64,000 nt of DNA from Hanleya hanleyi (taxonomy: Eukaryota > Mollusca > Polyplacophora > Lepidopleurida > Hanleyidae). How positions within the stretch are numbered: the stretch's first letter is position 1; every line of letters begins with the position of its first letter. Below, piece after piece: positions 47,501-57,200 of this stretch. The stretch lies in the NCBI GenBank assembly GCA_036873755.1, contig JAVTVY010010595.1, positions 1 to 64,000 on the forward strand. The letters run 5' to 3'. A program made the position numbers and the translations under genes. A model generated the notes under the pieces. It was not told where the DNA came from. It ran no database searches and worked only from the letters and a program-made list of their open reading frames with translations.

Positions 47501-48555
47501 CATTTCCAGGCCGGGGACACCGATGACGGCATCCTCTTTCCCCCCTTACAATATCTCCTCTTTGCTTCGTAAGGTGAGATAATAAAGGAGTGTTAAGACA
47601 GGTTACTAATAGATTGTATGTTTCAAAATTGGTAGTTTTCTGGATAATCGAATTATTTCCACTGAATGCAGTCATAGTGGTGGCAATTGAGAAGACCAAT
47701 TCTGCTGCTTGGTTCAATAAAGAGAGATTGAAATGTTTTCATATTTGCCGAGTGAAGCTAGGTGAAAGTTTTCATGAGAAAAAGTCAAAATATGGAAATA
47801 AAGGAGGTTTTGAGTAAAATATAGGAATGACTCGAAAATATAGGAGGTTTTGAGTAAAATATAGGAAAATATAGGAATGACTCGAAAATATAGGAAATAT
47901 AGGAGGTACTTGCAGGAGATATTGTGTTAACAAGGAAGATGGACAGACACCCTTTGGCCACAATTGGCTGAGGTGTTAAAATCATTAGCCTTCTTCCTTG
48001 CCATCACAATCCACATCTTTGAACTGTACTTGTAGCACAAATATAACAATTTTCAATGATTTACTGATTGTCGGCCACAGTGACCTTGACCATTGACCTC
48101 AAAAATGAATAGGGTTCCTATTTGCCCCTTGGGTAACATATACCCCAAGTTTGGACGACAAAAATCATGAATGCAATATACAAGCTTGTCTATTGATGGG
48201 TGTATAAAAAAGTCAAAAGATGGATAGATGGACAGACAGAAATCATGATTGCATTATACATCAGTTATTGATCGGCATATAAAAATTAGCCTAATAGTTT
48301 TCCTTTCTCAAAGAAGCAGAGTGGCTCTATCTAATTACTGCATTCCAAGTATAATATTACCTCATCTCTAATTGGATTCCCCTTCAGACTTCAAAGCAAT
48401 CTTACCTTGTGTCTGTCTATCTTAGACAGGTAATTTAGGTCAATTTTGTCAGAAATTCCACCATGGGCCACCAGAACCTTGTGGTCGACAACCGTTGCCA
48501 ATGGCAACCAGCTGAATACATCCTCAAACAGCTTTATGACTTTTGTTGCATGGTT
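32125..48555 (-). CDS. ppef: PPEF/rdgC-type serine/threonine protein phosphatase with EF-hands (3' half, 8 exons)
   Basis: Eight minus-strand exons (48406-48555, 45591-45674, 44987-45172, 43805-43956, 42636-42736, 36202-36365, 35273-35357, 32125-32531) have AG/GT borders and mutually consistent phases. They give about 440 residues. The order is second half of a PPP-family catalytic domain ([54 protein letters not shown]), then a linker, then two canonical EF-hands, then a Ser-rich tail. Known for the family: calcium- and calmodulin-regulated phosphatase; Drosophila rdgC dephosphorylates rhodopsin. The N-terminal IQ region and the first metal-binding motifs (GDxHG, GDxVDRG, GNHE) should lie upstream and were not found to 64 kb, so the gene leaves the window or the intron is over 15 kb. 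Introns hold several TEs; the DIRS copy is in the same orientation. Confidence 0.93.
33201..33313. repeat. Near-perfect 55-bp-arm hairpin in a PPEF intron
   Basis: Arms 33201-33254 and 33258-33313 pair with about four mismatches around a 3-nt loop (TAC). They run from AAAATCGACCATAGAGGTCC to CCAGTTATGGTGGAT. A transcribed copy (the intron is transcribed on minus) would form a hairpin of the size of a long pre-miRNA. It carries GTCCCCCGCTA, which recurs inverted at about 35101-35112. Confidence 0.9.
33390..35030. repeat. Tandem array of ~150-165-bp units
   Basis: Roughly ten units with ATCCAACTGCTTATAATCCA, ATGGCTGACGGCGGCCATAT, CACATTGCTGAAAAACAATC, CCTCTCACCAATGTCAAGGC, GAAGTTGATCGGTTAAATCG and GAGTTATTGTCCGGACAAGA. 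A two-unit subset (33500-33720 with 34160-34370) uses TCCAATGAAATCCAGTATGG instead. It is capped by a (TTACGGAA)n-like tract at 35012-35080. Confidence 0.92.
35273..35357 (-). CDS. ppef: PPEF exon (EF-hand 1 N-part)
   Basis: 85 nt. Reads [20 protein letters not shown] then RLIDKDNS plus the first base of Gly; the first Ca-binding loop (DKDNSG) is therefore split by the next intron. The donor is TTCAG|GTTTG. Confidence 0.93.
35605..35790. repeat. CCTATAGGA-rich AT repeat in PPEF intron
   Basis: Short palindromic words ATCCTATAGGA and GTCCTA(A/T) recur about eight times. Similar to the block at 19380-19545. Confidence 0.6.
36202..36365 (-). CDS. ppef: PPEF exon (linker between phosphatase and EF-hands)
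   Basis: 164 nt. Completes a Gly codon and reads [20 protein letters not shown], then WRTLKPKLV and [14 protein letters not shown]. The donor is CTCAGAG|GTATA. Phases join to both neighbours. Confidence 0.93.
36594..36840. repeat. DIRS 3' inverted terminal repeat
   Basis: Pairs with 42300-42513. The outermost segment ATTAAACATTTATAAACAAT is absent from the other ITR and is matched only by the internal complementary region. Confidence 0.88.
36890..36985. repeat. DIRS internal complementary region (ICR)
   Basis: Two juxtaposed segments complementary to the two extreme ends of the element: 36890-36944 to the left end and about 36943-36985 to the right end, with shared bases at the join. In the DIRS model this region templates end joining of the single-stranded cDNA circle. 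Confidence 0.88.
36986..37855 (-). other. DIRS 3' non-coding region
   Basis: Between the recombinase stop and the ICR. Frames at 37087-37377 and 37390-37722 on minus have no motif. A poly-C/poly-T run lies at 37833-37848 just after the recombinase stop codon region. Confidence 0.55.
37856..39080 (-). CDS. DIRS tyrosine recombinase (YR)
   Basis: The minus frame is open from 40231, but only about the last 405 codons, from [10 protein letters not shown] on, look like YR. The upstream ~385 codons lie over RT/RNase H in another frame and are probably not translated. The core-binding part has [13 protein letters not shown] and [15 protein letters not shown]; the catalytic region has [13 protein letters not shown] (first Arg block), [17 protein letters not shown] (HxxR-type block) and [13 protein letters not shown] (likely nucleophile Tyr). 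It overlaps the 3' end of the RT frame by about 330 nt, as is usual in DIRS. It would integrate the circular intermediate without DDE chemistry. All catalytic blocks appear intact. Confidence 0.85.
38752..40527 (-). CDS. DIRS RT / RNase H / methyltransferase-like polyprotein with in-frame core deletion
   Basis: 591 codons. N-part: [35 protein letters not shown], motif A ([14 protein letters not shown], Asp present), motif B-like [13 protein letters not shown]. Then [13 protein letters not shown] runs straight into EVSGRW...[11 protein letters not shown], which is already RNase H. The YxDD box, thumb/connection and first RNase H Asp (TDAS-type) are absent, about 190 residues by comparison with the older copy at 7.3-8.5 kb. 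The frame survives. The rest of RNase H ([31 protein letters not shown]) and the DIRS methyltransferase-like domain ([40 protein letters not shown]) are present. The start overlaps ORF1 by about 190 nt. Cannot polymerise. Confidence 0.88.
   Translation of the reverse strand: MLLLLVVRASPRIVDRDRVVLPIPPNRMGVLGVIFVASTNLHEAVVAVPFVGNLPNEVDIPTNDYPISVSDQAEDFHLPAFRSFSHHVVGGRLQYFFENWRLITDDAWIIRDLKEGFLFNFQSLPKLIAWPRPSRLPVSAGHLQTLLSSVTTLIDKGAVRELPRTEVSVGFYSHVFLVPKKDSDQMRMVIDLKVLNKFHLITPPHFKMPTVSSIRARIHHRDWLASVDLQDAYLHIPIHPRHRCYLRFTINERRFEWQVLPFGVNIAPWLFTRITSPVMAFLHRCFRDRLLDDLEVSGRWSTLDARLHINLLEMKAVILAVQHWSQRLMNSSLLIATDNSTVIAHINKMGTTRSLSTFRLVWDLYDWALIHHCHLHARHVPGRLNVLADSLSRPDTVLQTEWQLHPEVFQQISNVWDSPLIDLFATRNNAQLALFVSPILDPQAFAIDALSINWDNFLAYAYPPMALILEVLQKISRHDCIILLVVPWWPRLQWFPVLVPLLTAPPRCLPVWPSLLRQPHGILHHNPRWLNLHVCRLSRMHSQSKDFQQRLHGRWFQPIDLPHRSSIRRNGPISSPGAENMMPIPTLPLFP
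40337..42211 (-). CDS. DIRS ORF1 (gag-like)
   Basis: 624 codons from the first Met; Met13 (42175) is a likely start because the zinc-finger begins there ([26 protein letters not shown], with a His between: a Cys/His-rich N-terminal module). A Ser/Arg-rich middle ([20 protein letters not shown] and a Ser run) follows, then a helical capsid-like part and a [20 protein letters not shown] tail for nucleic-acid binding. Forms the presumed particle or RNP. Intact, whereas RT is not. Confidence 0.82.
   Translation of the reverse strand: MLFIFGISSYISMSEVPTSIPCRTCGRVLSPLDAHTACFCCKELCYRRTTCAECVLWNSSTWRNYAQARRAYLLHACEDPSISEVDRRVLEISLVNDMKCNEDLDRVGLDLSHSFQGPVSPASVYIPPSGTILQEDNSQLLDSLSCTGAALSGVPTKPVPLSGSTKAKSVLPERSIVSVRQKNTLPHVISPLSIGLPHVSSKEKKANKHRRVSISPLRVKSKHGLSKSVSRFMEGRSDLPLSVQVADLRAPVTAFVDSSHRRSHTSTRRTRTPQYRSRLSSSCRRHITRSPSPVSSSSSDDSSSSVKSSEDTSMLDFSVKMQALVALVPNMPAASNVVPSRIKCQTAAASAFASPAPVTPLSCAPSPAWVDNLEKFDRQLEDDNKFKKPRFRYHYDIHDNVLPEKPPKRDRDLSQISKTSKSTPLGIYSKVVENVLEMLQVVQRASSVADCFLLATSRIALDPELRLDNGSTSLSPGRVAYLRGFIDTLVQANRQVIEAGSFSYVSLLQAQRNALLKVIKPEVPYVVKDQLLHQPLSSKFIFNNAIESVMPAVREERTSRLIAAVARRPGVATDRRQRQGRTSNTTQQDGGPRGNFRGIDKPPRGRGRRSFRGKSSKRGGHSNK
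42300..42513. repeat. DIRS 5' inverted terminal repeat
   Basis: Inverted partner of 36594-36840. Contains TATAGTAACTCC and, on the coding strand, lies about 90 nt upstream of ORF1, so it may hold the promoter. Two or three point differences from the 3' ITR (GAACAGTGCC/GAGCAGTGCC, ACTTCGG/ACTTCCG). Confidence 0.88.
42636..42736 (-). CDS. ppef: PPEF exon
   Basis: 101 nt: [20 protein letters not shown] after a split Ser codon, ending DPKNT plus the first base of Gly. Phase joins to exons on both sides across the DIRS-bearing intron. Confidence 0.92.
43805..43956 (-). CDS. ppef: PPEF exon (end of phosphatase domain)
   Basis: 152 nt: [20 protein letters not shown], then [23 protein letters not shown] is the terminal signature of PPP-family catalytic domains. 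Confidence 0.95.
44090..44345. repeat. Diverged relative of the MITE at 44669-44954
   Basis: Shares TTCAATC(A/C)CC, TTTTGTCAACTT(G/C)TTGTTCTAATAAA and the end TGAATTATTAGAGGAAATCC. In the same PPEF intron, about 580 bp away and in the same orientation. Confidence 0.65.
44669..44954. mobile_element. MITE with ~20-bp TIRs
   Basis: Starts GTAATCCCCCTTATAATTCA and ends TGAATTATTAGGGGATTAC, near-perfect inverted termini. The interior ends in an (ATTAAATTAATA)n-like run (44870-44940). No coding capacity. Confidence 0.75.
44987..45172 (-). CDS. ppef: PPEF exon (phosphatase core)
   Basis: 186 nt, 62 codons in phase 0: [44 protein letters not shown]. Contains the conserved SDP, RG-x-YFG and RSHE motifs of metallophosphatases; His of RSHE is a predicted metal ligand. 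Confidence 0.95.
45591..45674 (-). CDS. ppef: PPEF exon
   Basis: 84 nt, 28 codons in phase 0: [20 protein letters not shown], then IDLVEWRQ. An acidic insert region before the SDP motif, typical of PPEFs. Confidence 0.88.
45675..48405. other. PPEF intron rich in dispersed and tandem repeats
   Basis: 46130-46385 is a copy of the AAATAGGTCAAGGTCAGT family. 46390-46475 and 47800-47915 hold AAATATAGGA(A/G) short repeats. 46590-47340 is a ~185-bp tandem repeat (TTTCATAAATAGCACAGG, AATCATCCA, CTTATAATTGGCAAATTACT). 48040-48260 is a TGACCTTGACC-bearing TE end. No additional exon seen. Confidence 0.65.
46590..47345. repeat. Tandem array of ~185-bp units (about 4)
   Basis: Repeating words: AAACTTTC(C/T)ATGT, CTAA(C/A)(C/A)AAAAAAC, TTGGCAAATTACTAAG, CAAAAATTAATATTTCAT, AATAGCACAGGCACATCCTC, AATCATCCA. 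Units differ by 15-25%, so it is old. Confidence 0.75.
48406..48555 (-). CDS. ppef: PPEF exon (most upstream one found)
   Basis: 150 nt, 50 codons in phase 0: [48 protein letters not shown] is the PPP-family motif with a metal-ligand His. Acceptor TTTCTAATTTACAG. The upstream intron contains the 2.4-kb minisatellite. Confidence 0.95.
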
Positions 48556-48839
48556 CTGTAAATTAGAAATGTACATGTAAATATATAAAAAAATAATAAT
48601 AATTAACATAAGAAGTCGATCAGGAAAAATAACTCCTGTGACACTGAGAACAAGAAATGTCTTTGATGCACACTTGGTTAACCATCCGTGTATCAGTGAT
48701 TTCTCTACAAAATGGCAGAAATCAGAGTACAACCATAAAGTCTACGTTTGGGCGGGGGGGGGGGGGGTTTACAAAAAACTCAATACTGCCATATTGAGAC
48801 CTCTGGGATTGACCATACTTTGAACAGGATAACATTTGA

Positions 48840-51240
48840 AACTCACCATCCAGAGACCTTTGAGATTGGCTGTACTGAGACATGAGACTGGCTATACTGA
48901 GACCTCAGATTGGTTGTGGGGAGAGTGGCCAATTTGAGACCATTGAGACCATTGAGACTCAGACCTCAAATTGGATGTGAATAGACAGACCATGCTGAGA
49001 TCTCTGACCTTAGACTGGTTGAGAGGAGACGGACCATGATGAGACCATTGTGACTGGCTGAGACCTCTGACTAGTTGTGAAGAGACAGATCATGCGGAAA
49101 CCTCTGACCTCAGACTGGTTGTGAGGAGACAGATCATGCGGAAACCTCTGACCTCAGACTGGTTTTGAGCAGACAAGACCATGCTGAGAGTCTGGCTGAG
49201 ACCTCCGACTGGTTGTGTGGAGACAGACCAGGATGAGACTGACGGAGACCTCTGATCTCAGGTTGTGAGGTGACAGACCATGCGGAGACCTCTGACCTCA
49301 GACTGGTTTTGAGGAGACAAGACCATGCTGAGAGTCTGGCTGAGACCTCTGACTGGTTGTGTGGAGACAGACCAGGCTGAGACTGACTGAGACCTCTGGC
49401 CACAGACTGGTTGTGAGGAGACAGACCATGCGGAGACCTCTGACCTCAGACTGGTTTTGAGGAGACAGACCATGCGGAGACCTCTGACCTCAGACTGGTT
49501 TTGAGGAGACAAGACCATGCTGAGAGTCTGGCTGAGATCTGTGACTGGTTGTGTGGAGACAGGCCAGGCTGAGACTGACTGAGACCTCTGGCCTCAAACT
49601 GGTTGTGAGGAGACAGACCATGCGGAGACCACTGACCGGTTTTGAGGAGACAGACCATGCGGAGACCTCTGGCCTCAGACTGGTTGTGAGGAGACAGATC
49701 ATGCAGAGACCTCTGACCTCAGACTAGTTTTGAGGAGACAGACCATGTGGAGACCTCTGACCTCAGACTGGTTGTAAGGAGACAGACCATGCGGAGACCT
49801 CTGACAGACTGGTTTTGAGGAGACAAGACCATGCAGAGAGTCTGGCTGAGACCTCTGACTGGTTGTGTGGAGACAGACCAGGCTGAGACTGACCGAGACC
49901 TCTGACCTGAGACTGGTTGTGAGGAGACAGACCATGCAGAGACCTCTGACCTCAGACTGGTTTTGAGGAGACAAGACCATGCTGAGCGTCTGGCTGAAAA
50001 CTCTGACTGGTTGTGTGGAGACAAGACCAGGCTGGGACTGACTGAGACCTCTGGTCTCAGACTGGTTGTGAGGAGACAGACCATGTGGAGACCTCTGACC
50101 TCAGACTGGTTTTGAGGAGACAGACCATGCTGAGAGTCTGGCTGAGACCTCTGACTGGTTGTGTGGAGACAGACCAGGATGAGACTGACTGAGACCTCTG
50201 ATCTCAGGTTGTGAGGAGACAGACCATGCGGAGACCTCTGACCTCCGACTGGTTTTGAGGAGACAAGACCATGCTGAGAGTCTGGCTGACACTTCTGACT
50301 GGTTGTGTGGAGACAGACCAGGCTGAGACTGACGGAGACCTCTGGCCACAGACTGGTTGTGAGGAGACAGACCATGCGGAGACCTCTGACCTCAGACTGG
50401 TTTTGAGGAGACAGACCATGTGGAGACCTCTGACCTCAGACTGGTTTTGAGGAGACAAGACCATGCTGAGAGTCTGGCGGAGACCTGTGACTGGTTGTGT
50501 GGAGACAAGACCAGGCTGAGACTGACTGAGACCTCTGGCCTCAGACTGGTTGTGAGGAGACAGACCATGTGGAGACCTCTGACCTCAGACTGGTTTTGAG
50601 GAGACAGACCATGCTGAGAGTCTGGCTGAGACCTCTGACTGGTTGTGTGGAGACAGACCAGGATGAGACTGACTGAGACCTCTGATCTCAGGTTGTGAGG
50701 AGACAGACCATGCGGAGACCTCTGACCTCCGACTGGTTTTGAGGAGACAAGACCATGCTGAGAGTCTGGCTGACACTTCTGACTGGTTGTGTGGAGACAG
50801 ACCAGGCTGAGACTGACGGAGACCTCTGGCCACAGACTGGTTGTGAGGAGACAGACCATGCGGAGACCTCTGACCTCAGACTGGTTTTGAGGAGACAGAC
50901 CATGTGGAGACCTCTGACCTCAGACTGGTTTTGAGGAGACAAGACCATGCTGAGAGTCTGGCGGAGACCTGTGACTGGTTGTGTGGAGACAAGACCAGGC
51001 TGAGACTGACTGAGACCTCTGGCCTCAGACTGGTTGTGAGGAGACAGACCATGTGGAGACCTCTGACCTCAGACTGGTTTTGAGGAGACAGACCATGCTG
51101 AGAGTCTGGCTGAGACCTCTGACTGGTTGTAATGAGATCTTTGAGACTGGCTGTACTGAGACCATTGAGACTGGCTGAACTGTGCCCTTTGAGACTGGCT
51201 GTACTGAGACCATTGGGACTGGCTTAACTAATACCTCAGG
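48840..51240. repeat. GAGACC-rich minisatellite with higher-order structure
   Basis: Sub-units of about 45-60 bp are built from CAGACTGGTTGTGAGGAGAC, AGACCATGCGGAGACCTCTG, CTGAGAGTCTGGCTGAGACC and GTGTGGAGACAGACCAGG. They are strongly periodic and nearly free of A/T runs. Larger units recur; the clearest is 484 bp (see findings). It runs down into looser copies at both ends (48840-49080, 51130-51500). The minus-strand open frames up to 218 codons are artefacts of a periodicity that avoids stops. Confidence 0.95.
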
Positions 51241-52181
51241 CTGGCTGTGAGGAGACTGACCATACTAAAGGCTACTGAAACTGGCCAAAATGAGACTGAC
51301 AATATGAAGACATCCAAGATTGACCATAGTAATATATGATGAACATGATACAGAGACCTCACAGTACTGGTTGAACTGAGACTTACTTGAGAATAAACCA
51401 TACTGATGCTTTTGAGACTGACCATACTAGACCTTTGAGATCATTGACCATACTGTGCGCGAGCCCAATTATACAGAGACCTTTGAGGTGGAAAATAGTG
51501 AGACAAAATAAACTGACCTACTCAGTCATTTGGGATCATTGTCTTAAATGAGGTCAACCTTTGAAAGTTGACTACCATCAATGACCATGCCTGTGAACTG
51601 AGACCATAGTAATGGGATACATTGTTTATTGACCAGTCCTTCTGAACATTGTCTGTTAGCTTCCCTGGGTGCATTCCAATTAAGGCCACTTTACTTTTTG
51701 TACATGAATGCATGCCTGGTATATGATATATAGATCTGGATTATTTCTAAATCAAGTAGGCTAATGAAGCAAGGATAGAATTCTATTTTTGATCAAGATT
51801 GGAATCCGGTCTTGACATTTTAGTCCTGAATGGACTATAATGAGAACAATTACCGCATGTGCTGTTTCTGAAGATAGAAAAATGACCACCTCTATACTTC
51901 ATTTAGTTCAAGCTCATATTACAGGCTTGGTTGGTGTTTACAGTTTCATAAAGAGTTTCATATTTTTGAGTGTTTCAAACAGCCTAAGAAACAAAGAAAA
52001 CAAAAAATCAGCTCTTCATCGATGGGTATTTGTTCGCGGTACAAGACGAGGTTCACCCTCGAGTTTATGGCAAGTTGATTGTGATTGAGCAACGTTTTTC
52101 ACTCATGAATATGTGATAACATTGAGTGCCAATCACCTGTAGACCTACACATACTACTAAAGAACAAGACTGATAGAGTTC
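51241..52181. other. Decayed minisatellite edge and unassigned sequence
   Basis: 51241-51500 has degenerate GAGAC-type copies. Beyond it an 82-codon plus frame (51840-52088) has no motif. Nothing else seen before the LTR. Confidence 0.5.
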
Positions 52182-53034
52182 TATAACCAGGTGGGCTCAC
52201 TGGTTATCACATTAATAAGTAACTCGTAGTCCATGTTAAATATAACACAACCTAGCTTTATTTACCCTATTCTAATTATTTAACCTTGACGTAATATTAA
52301 TTCCAATTTACACAATTATACAGCACTTCCAGTTATTACAGAAACTATATGTTAGTACATATAGCAACCTACATTTACAAGTGTTACCTATATAACTTAC
52401 ATACACGAACTGCCTTGGCGCTGCAAAGTCGCATGCCAAGATGAATTCTAAAAGTGAACTGACTTAAATTCATACTGCCCAATATTTATATCATTGGGGT
52501 TTTAGCGAGATCTCCAGGTAGTGATTCCTAACAATCATAACACACTTTCAACAATTGTTCAAGTAATCCTAACGTCCTGTCATGTCTGCCAGCTATCCTG
52601 TTCATTCAGTATGACATCTCAATTAACAGTAGGGACTCTTACCTAATAACAACAAGGATTATCTGAGACTAAAATGACAGTCTGACTACAATTGACACCT
52701 GGCTCCTGTCTTTGCACCAGCTGGTCAGAAATGGTCTAACAACACTAATTAAATGTCAACTTTCAAGAGCTATGAACTAATAGAACTGTTATCATAAAAT
52801 CTTATTACAAAAGTAAACTCATAGCATTAAATCCTAGTTATAACATGTGTTACATAATATTGAGTGTATACATTTATCAGTAACTAATAACTCCATACTT
52901 ATAATACAAATTCACAATAAACAAACATTAAATAACAATGGAATATAATTGAGGTACATGTTCATTTTACATGTACATGTCTTATGGCTCTGTTATAGTT
53001 ATTTTACATGTACATGTCTTATGGCTCTGTTATA
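52182..53034 (-). repeat. 3' LTR
   Basis: Near-identical to 59388-60240; differs at ACATACACGAACTGCC (59.6 kb copy: ACATTTACTAACTGCC). Internally carries a 43-bp tandem duplication of TTTTACATGTACATGTCTTA at its outer coding-strand start. Confidence 0.95.
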
Positions 53035-54215
53035 GTTCCCTCCGTCCCCGAATAAGTTTCGTCCCGAAACTGTAATAAATTGTCTGTGGTAGTCATTTTA
53101 ATCGATGTTTGGTGGAGTTTTTTAGAAGTTCTTGTGTGATGTTGATTGAAGTTGAAGATTCCTGTGCAATGTTGAACTGTGGGTGAGGTTGCTGATACTT
53201 GTCTGGAATATGGGGAGCTTTTGCTCTTGGCTTTCTTGGGTCACTTCTGTCTGTGGACACCATACAGCTGAAACACTCAGATGTGAAATGCAGAGAGTTA
53301 GCAATGTTTAAGATATATTTGTATAGAAAGAGTTGGCACAAAGATATTCATTATTATTCAAGAGTGATTATTTAGTCAATCTTCATTTTTTTTTTCTTTT
53401 TTATAATTTTGTTACATGTATCACTACATCATTTACATACTTACATACATGGGTTATATTGAGGACTATGTACATATATATTCTTGTTTAGATACAATAT
53501 TGCAAATGCAAAACAAGGACACTGATCACTATGTAAAGAGAGATATAGGTTCTAGTCAAGTCAGTAATACTTATTCTGACACAGTGATCTATTGTAAAGA
53601 ACATAAATGAATGAAATTGAGAAAGAAATCATGTTGGATAATTAATTCCTGAAAATCAAAATGAAAAATGTAATGTTGTGTTTCACTTGAAACCCTGGCT
53701 GAAAAAGTTTGACGGGAAGACTTGCTGCAGACAAGTCTGACCCTAGCACTTGATTTTCAACCGGTGCCTCAGTGAAAGAGCACAACAGAGAAACTATACT
53801 TTATTTTGTCAAGATGAATGACTCACATAATTTTTAAGTGTTATTAAACAATTATTTTCGAGGAAAGAATAAACATACATGTAGGTAGTATTCATGTATC
53901 CATATACATACATACATACATGAGAGTATAAAGTGCAAACCTTACATCCGCAAGATCCTTGGATTTTTCACAACATAAAATAAGTTAGTCATGTTAGTGG
54001 GAATTATAACAAACTACATCAATACATCAACATATAATGCAACAACTTGTAAGTAAAACTAATTATATACATATTCCCTTTTGTACTCGAATATGGTTTG
54101 TCAAGCCATATTAAGAGTATCACAGCATCTGTCAGGGGTGACAAGCCTCTGACCAGTCCTGTGGTTGTCTCAGCAAAGTCATGATCTTTCGGTACATCTT
54201 TTGCCGATATAAAAA
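53035..54215 (-). other. Post-Pol non-coding region of the Ty3/Gypsy element
   Basis: Polypurine tract next to the LTR, then AT-rich sequence. An 82-codon minus frame (53093-53341) lacks motifs; it is too short and in the wrong place for a normal gag, though an accessory ORF cannot be excluded. Confidence 0.55.
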
Positions 54216-57200
54216 CTATGCATATATGCTCTTATCAAATCGAATGTGTGTATTGTGTCCCTCTAAATCATCAAGAAAATCATACACCGCATTCAGATCA
54301 ATATTTTCGACAGGATTCCAATGATGTGGCATATATCTAGATTTGAATAATTGTGTTCCCATCTCAAACTGGTATTTGAAAATCTTGAGGGAGTGTGGCA
54401 CTGAAGTTCGTCGTTGAACTAATTTGCGATCGAAGGGATTTTCCTCATACCATTCTTTTTCTGTCTGATAAGTCATTTGTCGTACATGTACAATTAAGTG
54501 ATGGATTTTGTTTTGGGGTATCCGATTAAGTGGGAACCAGGCTGCGCCCCGCACCTGTTCCTTTGTTTTGTATACTATTTTCACACAATACTTGCCATCA
54601 GCGAACTTGATTTTCTGAATCGCTTCTATTTTTACACTTTTAATATCTATCATGGGTTGCTGTTTGGACATTAACTCACTTCGATCGGAGTTAACAAATG
54701 CCACAGTTTGTTCAGATTTCTTCATGAAAAACTTATTTTGGCCTAAAGGTTTGCGCCTTTTCTTGCCAGACAATGTTTTGTCAGCATGATATTGTCGACG
54801 CAGCTCATCTGGGAGACTCGTATCATGCTCCCAGGTGGAGCCTCTAGTCTTGTCTACCCATTTAATCCTGTAGCACATTCGTCCATTGTAACGTTTTGAT
54901 GCTAGAATTTTGTCAATTTCAGTCACTAGGAATTTGTTTGGTGTTGTTACCAAGTTGGGATCTTGATTTGTATTTGAGCTTGGCATTGTACCGGTACCTT
55001 TAGGATGTTGAATGGTTTTAAGTGTTACTCTTGTTTTTGCCTGTTCATTGTTCTCAAGTGCTACTTTTGTTTTTGGGACATGATGGTCTTTTGTTTCTTT
55101 TGTTACATTGTTCCGTTTGTCATTGGTATTTGTCTTGTTTTCATCATTTTCTGACTCTATTTCTTCTGGATTGAGTTCATCATTTGTTTGTGGTAAATCT
55201 TCAGGCTCATAGTTTGGCCTGTCTGCTGGGTCATGAAACTTTTTGAGACGGTTTGCGTGAATCATTGATTTCACTTCTTTATCATCACTACATTTGCGCA
55301 ATTTGTATGTGTAGTTTTGCCCAACCAATACAACATAATATGGTCCTTGCCACTTTTTTGTTAGTTTGGGAGATCGGCCCACAGTCTTTTTGGTACAATA
55401 TAACCATACCTTTTGTGCTGGCTCGAATGTTGGTTCCTTTGTTCTTCTATCATAATAAGTTTTGTATTTTGTTTGGGCTTTTTTCAAATTTTCATCTGCA
55501 ATTTTTCTATACTCAGCCAGATTGTCTAGAATTTTTGACAAGTATGTTCTATGATCCTTTGACAGTGTTTCTTTTGGAATTAGAGTGGTATCTATTGGTG
55601 TTCTCATCTGTCTACCAAACAGCATTTGATAAGGAGATAAGCCAGTTGATTGAGTGGCTGGGGTCATGCGGTATGCCATCATAATACCTGGTATATGATC
55701 TGGCCAATCAGTTTGATCTTCCTTGATATAGGCTCTTAGACCCTGCTCAATGACGCGATTCATTCTTTCACATGTAGCATTTGTTGCAGGATGATATGAA
55801 CTAGTTTTAGCATGTTTGATGTTGAATAATTCTGTCATGGCTGCTATGAGTTTGGACATGAATTGAGCACCGCGATCGCTGACTAATTTGTCTGGTGACC
55901 CATAACGTGTAAGAATCTCTCTGTATAAAATGGATGCAACTTCAGTGGCCTCCTGGGTTTTCATAGGAAAACATTCTGGCCATTTGCTGTAAGAATCCAC
56001 TACAAGGAGTAGATATTTGGAACCATCCGGAGTTTTTGGAAGTGGGCCGAGTATGTCAATATGAAGCCGCGAGAAAGCACGTTCATATGGCAAGGGTTTA
56101 AGTGGTGCAGGCTTATCATGAACATTTGTTTTGATCTGTTGACATGTCGTGCATGTACGTACATAGGTACACACATCTGTGTACATTTTATCCCAATGAT
56201 ATTTGGATCTTATAGCAGCATACATTCTTTCTTGACCTTGATGGCAACCTCCTAGCACTGAATCATGATAGGCTTGGAGTATATCTTTGCGATTACCTCT
56301 AGGAACAGCTATCTGTTTGGTATAAGAATCGGCAGCCTTTTTATTTTTTGTATTAAAGAAATGATACAGAATTCCGTCCTCAATCACATAATGATATGCT
56401 TCCGCAACTAAGCGACGACTCTGTTTTGGATCATCCGGTAGATCACCATTTTCTTTGTAGGCAAAGATCGGGGCCAAGTCAGGACACTCACGTTGTGTGC
56501 CCTCCAAAAATGGATTTGAAATTACAATTTCAGTATTGACTTGTGCCACAACAATTGTATCTTTTGGACATATAGTTGCTAAATGAGCATGTTTCGGTTC
56601 CCTATATGTTAGAGTTGCCTCAATTGACTCATTTTGATTCTCTGTATTGGATAAATAGGTGGTTTCTATACTACTCACAATGGTTTCTTCTGTACTTTCA
56701 GTTGTAGTTGCTTCATATTCTCTTCTAGACAAACCATCAGCATTTCCGTTTTTAGCTCCTGGCTTGTACTGAATAGTGAAATTGTACTCTTGAAGCTCGA
56801 GGGCCCACCTGCCTAGTCTACCTTTGTTAGCTTTTATGTTGTTTAACCAAGTGAGGGCAATGTGGTCAGTGAAAACACGAAAGTGACCATTTGCGATGTA
56901 TGGACGAAAGGCACGAACTGATTCAACTAATCCAAGACCTTCTTTCTCTGAGATATGCCATGTCTTTTCACTACCGCGCAGGGATCGTCCTCCAAAGGCT
57001 ATAGCATGTTCATTGCCTTTTTCATCTTTTTGTCCTAAAACATATCCTATTGCACTATCAGACGCATCTGTTGAAATAATGAATTCTTTTTGGAAATCTG
57101 GATATGCTAATATAGGGGCTGTGACAAGTGCTTGTTTGAGTGCTTTGAATGAATTTTCAGTGTCATCGGTCCATTTGAATTTAACGTCTTTCTGAAGAAG

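Noticed and set aside
49134..50948. Minus-strand frames up to 218 codons (repeats of LLTTSLRSEVSAW and similar)
   Set aside because: Periodic translation of the GAGACC minisatellite; same peptide repeats at the DNA repeat period and no flanking gene signals.
55253..55684. Plus-strand 143-codon frame inside pol
   Set aside because: Antisense shadow of the integrase/GPY region of the minus-strand Pol.
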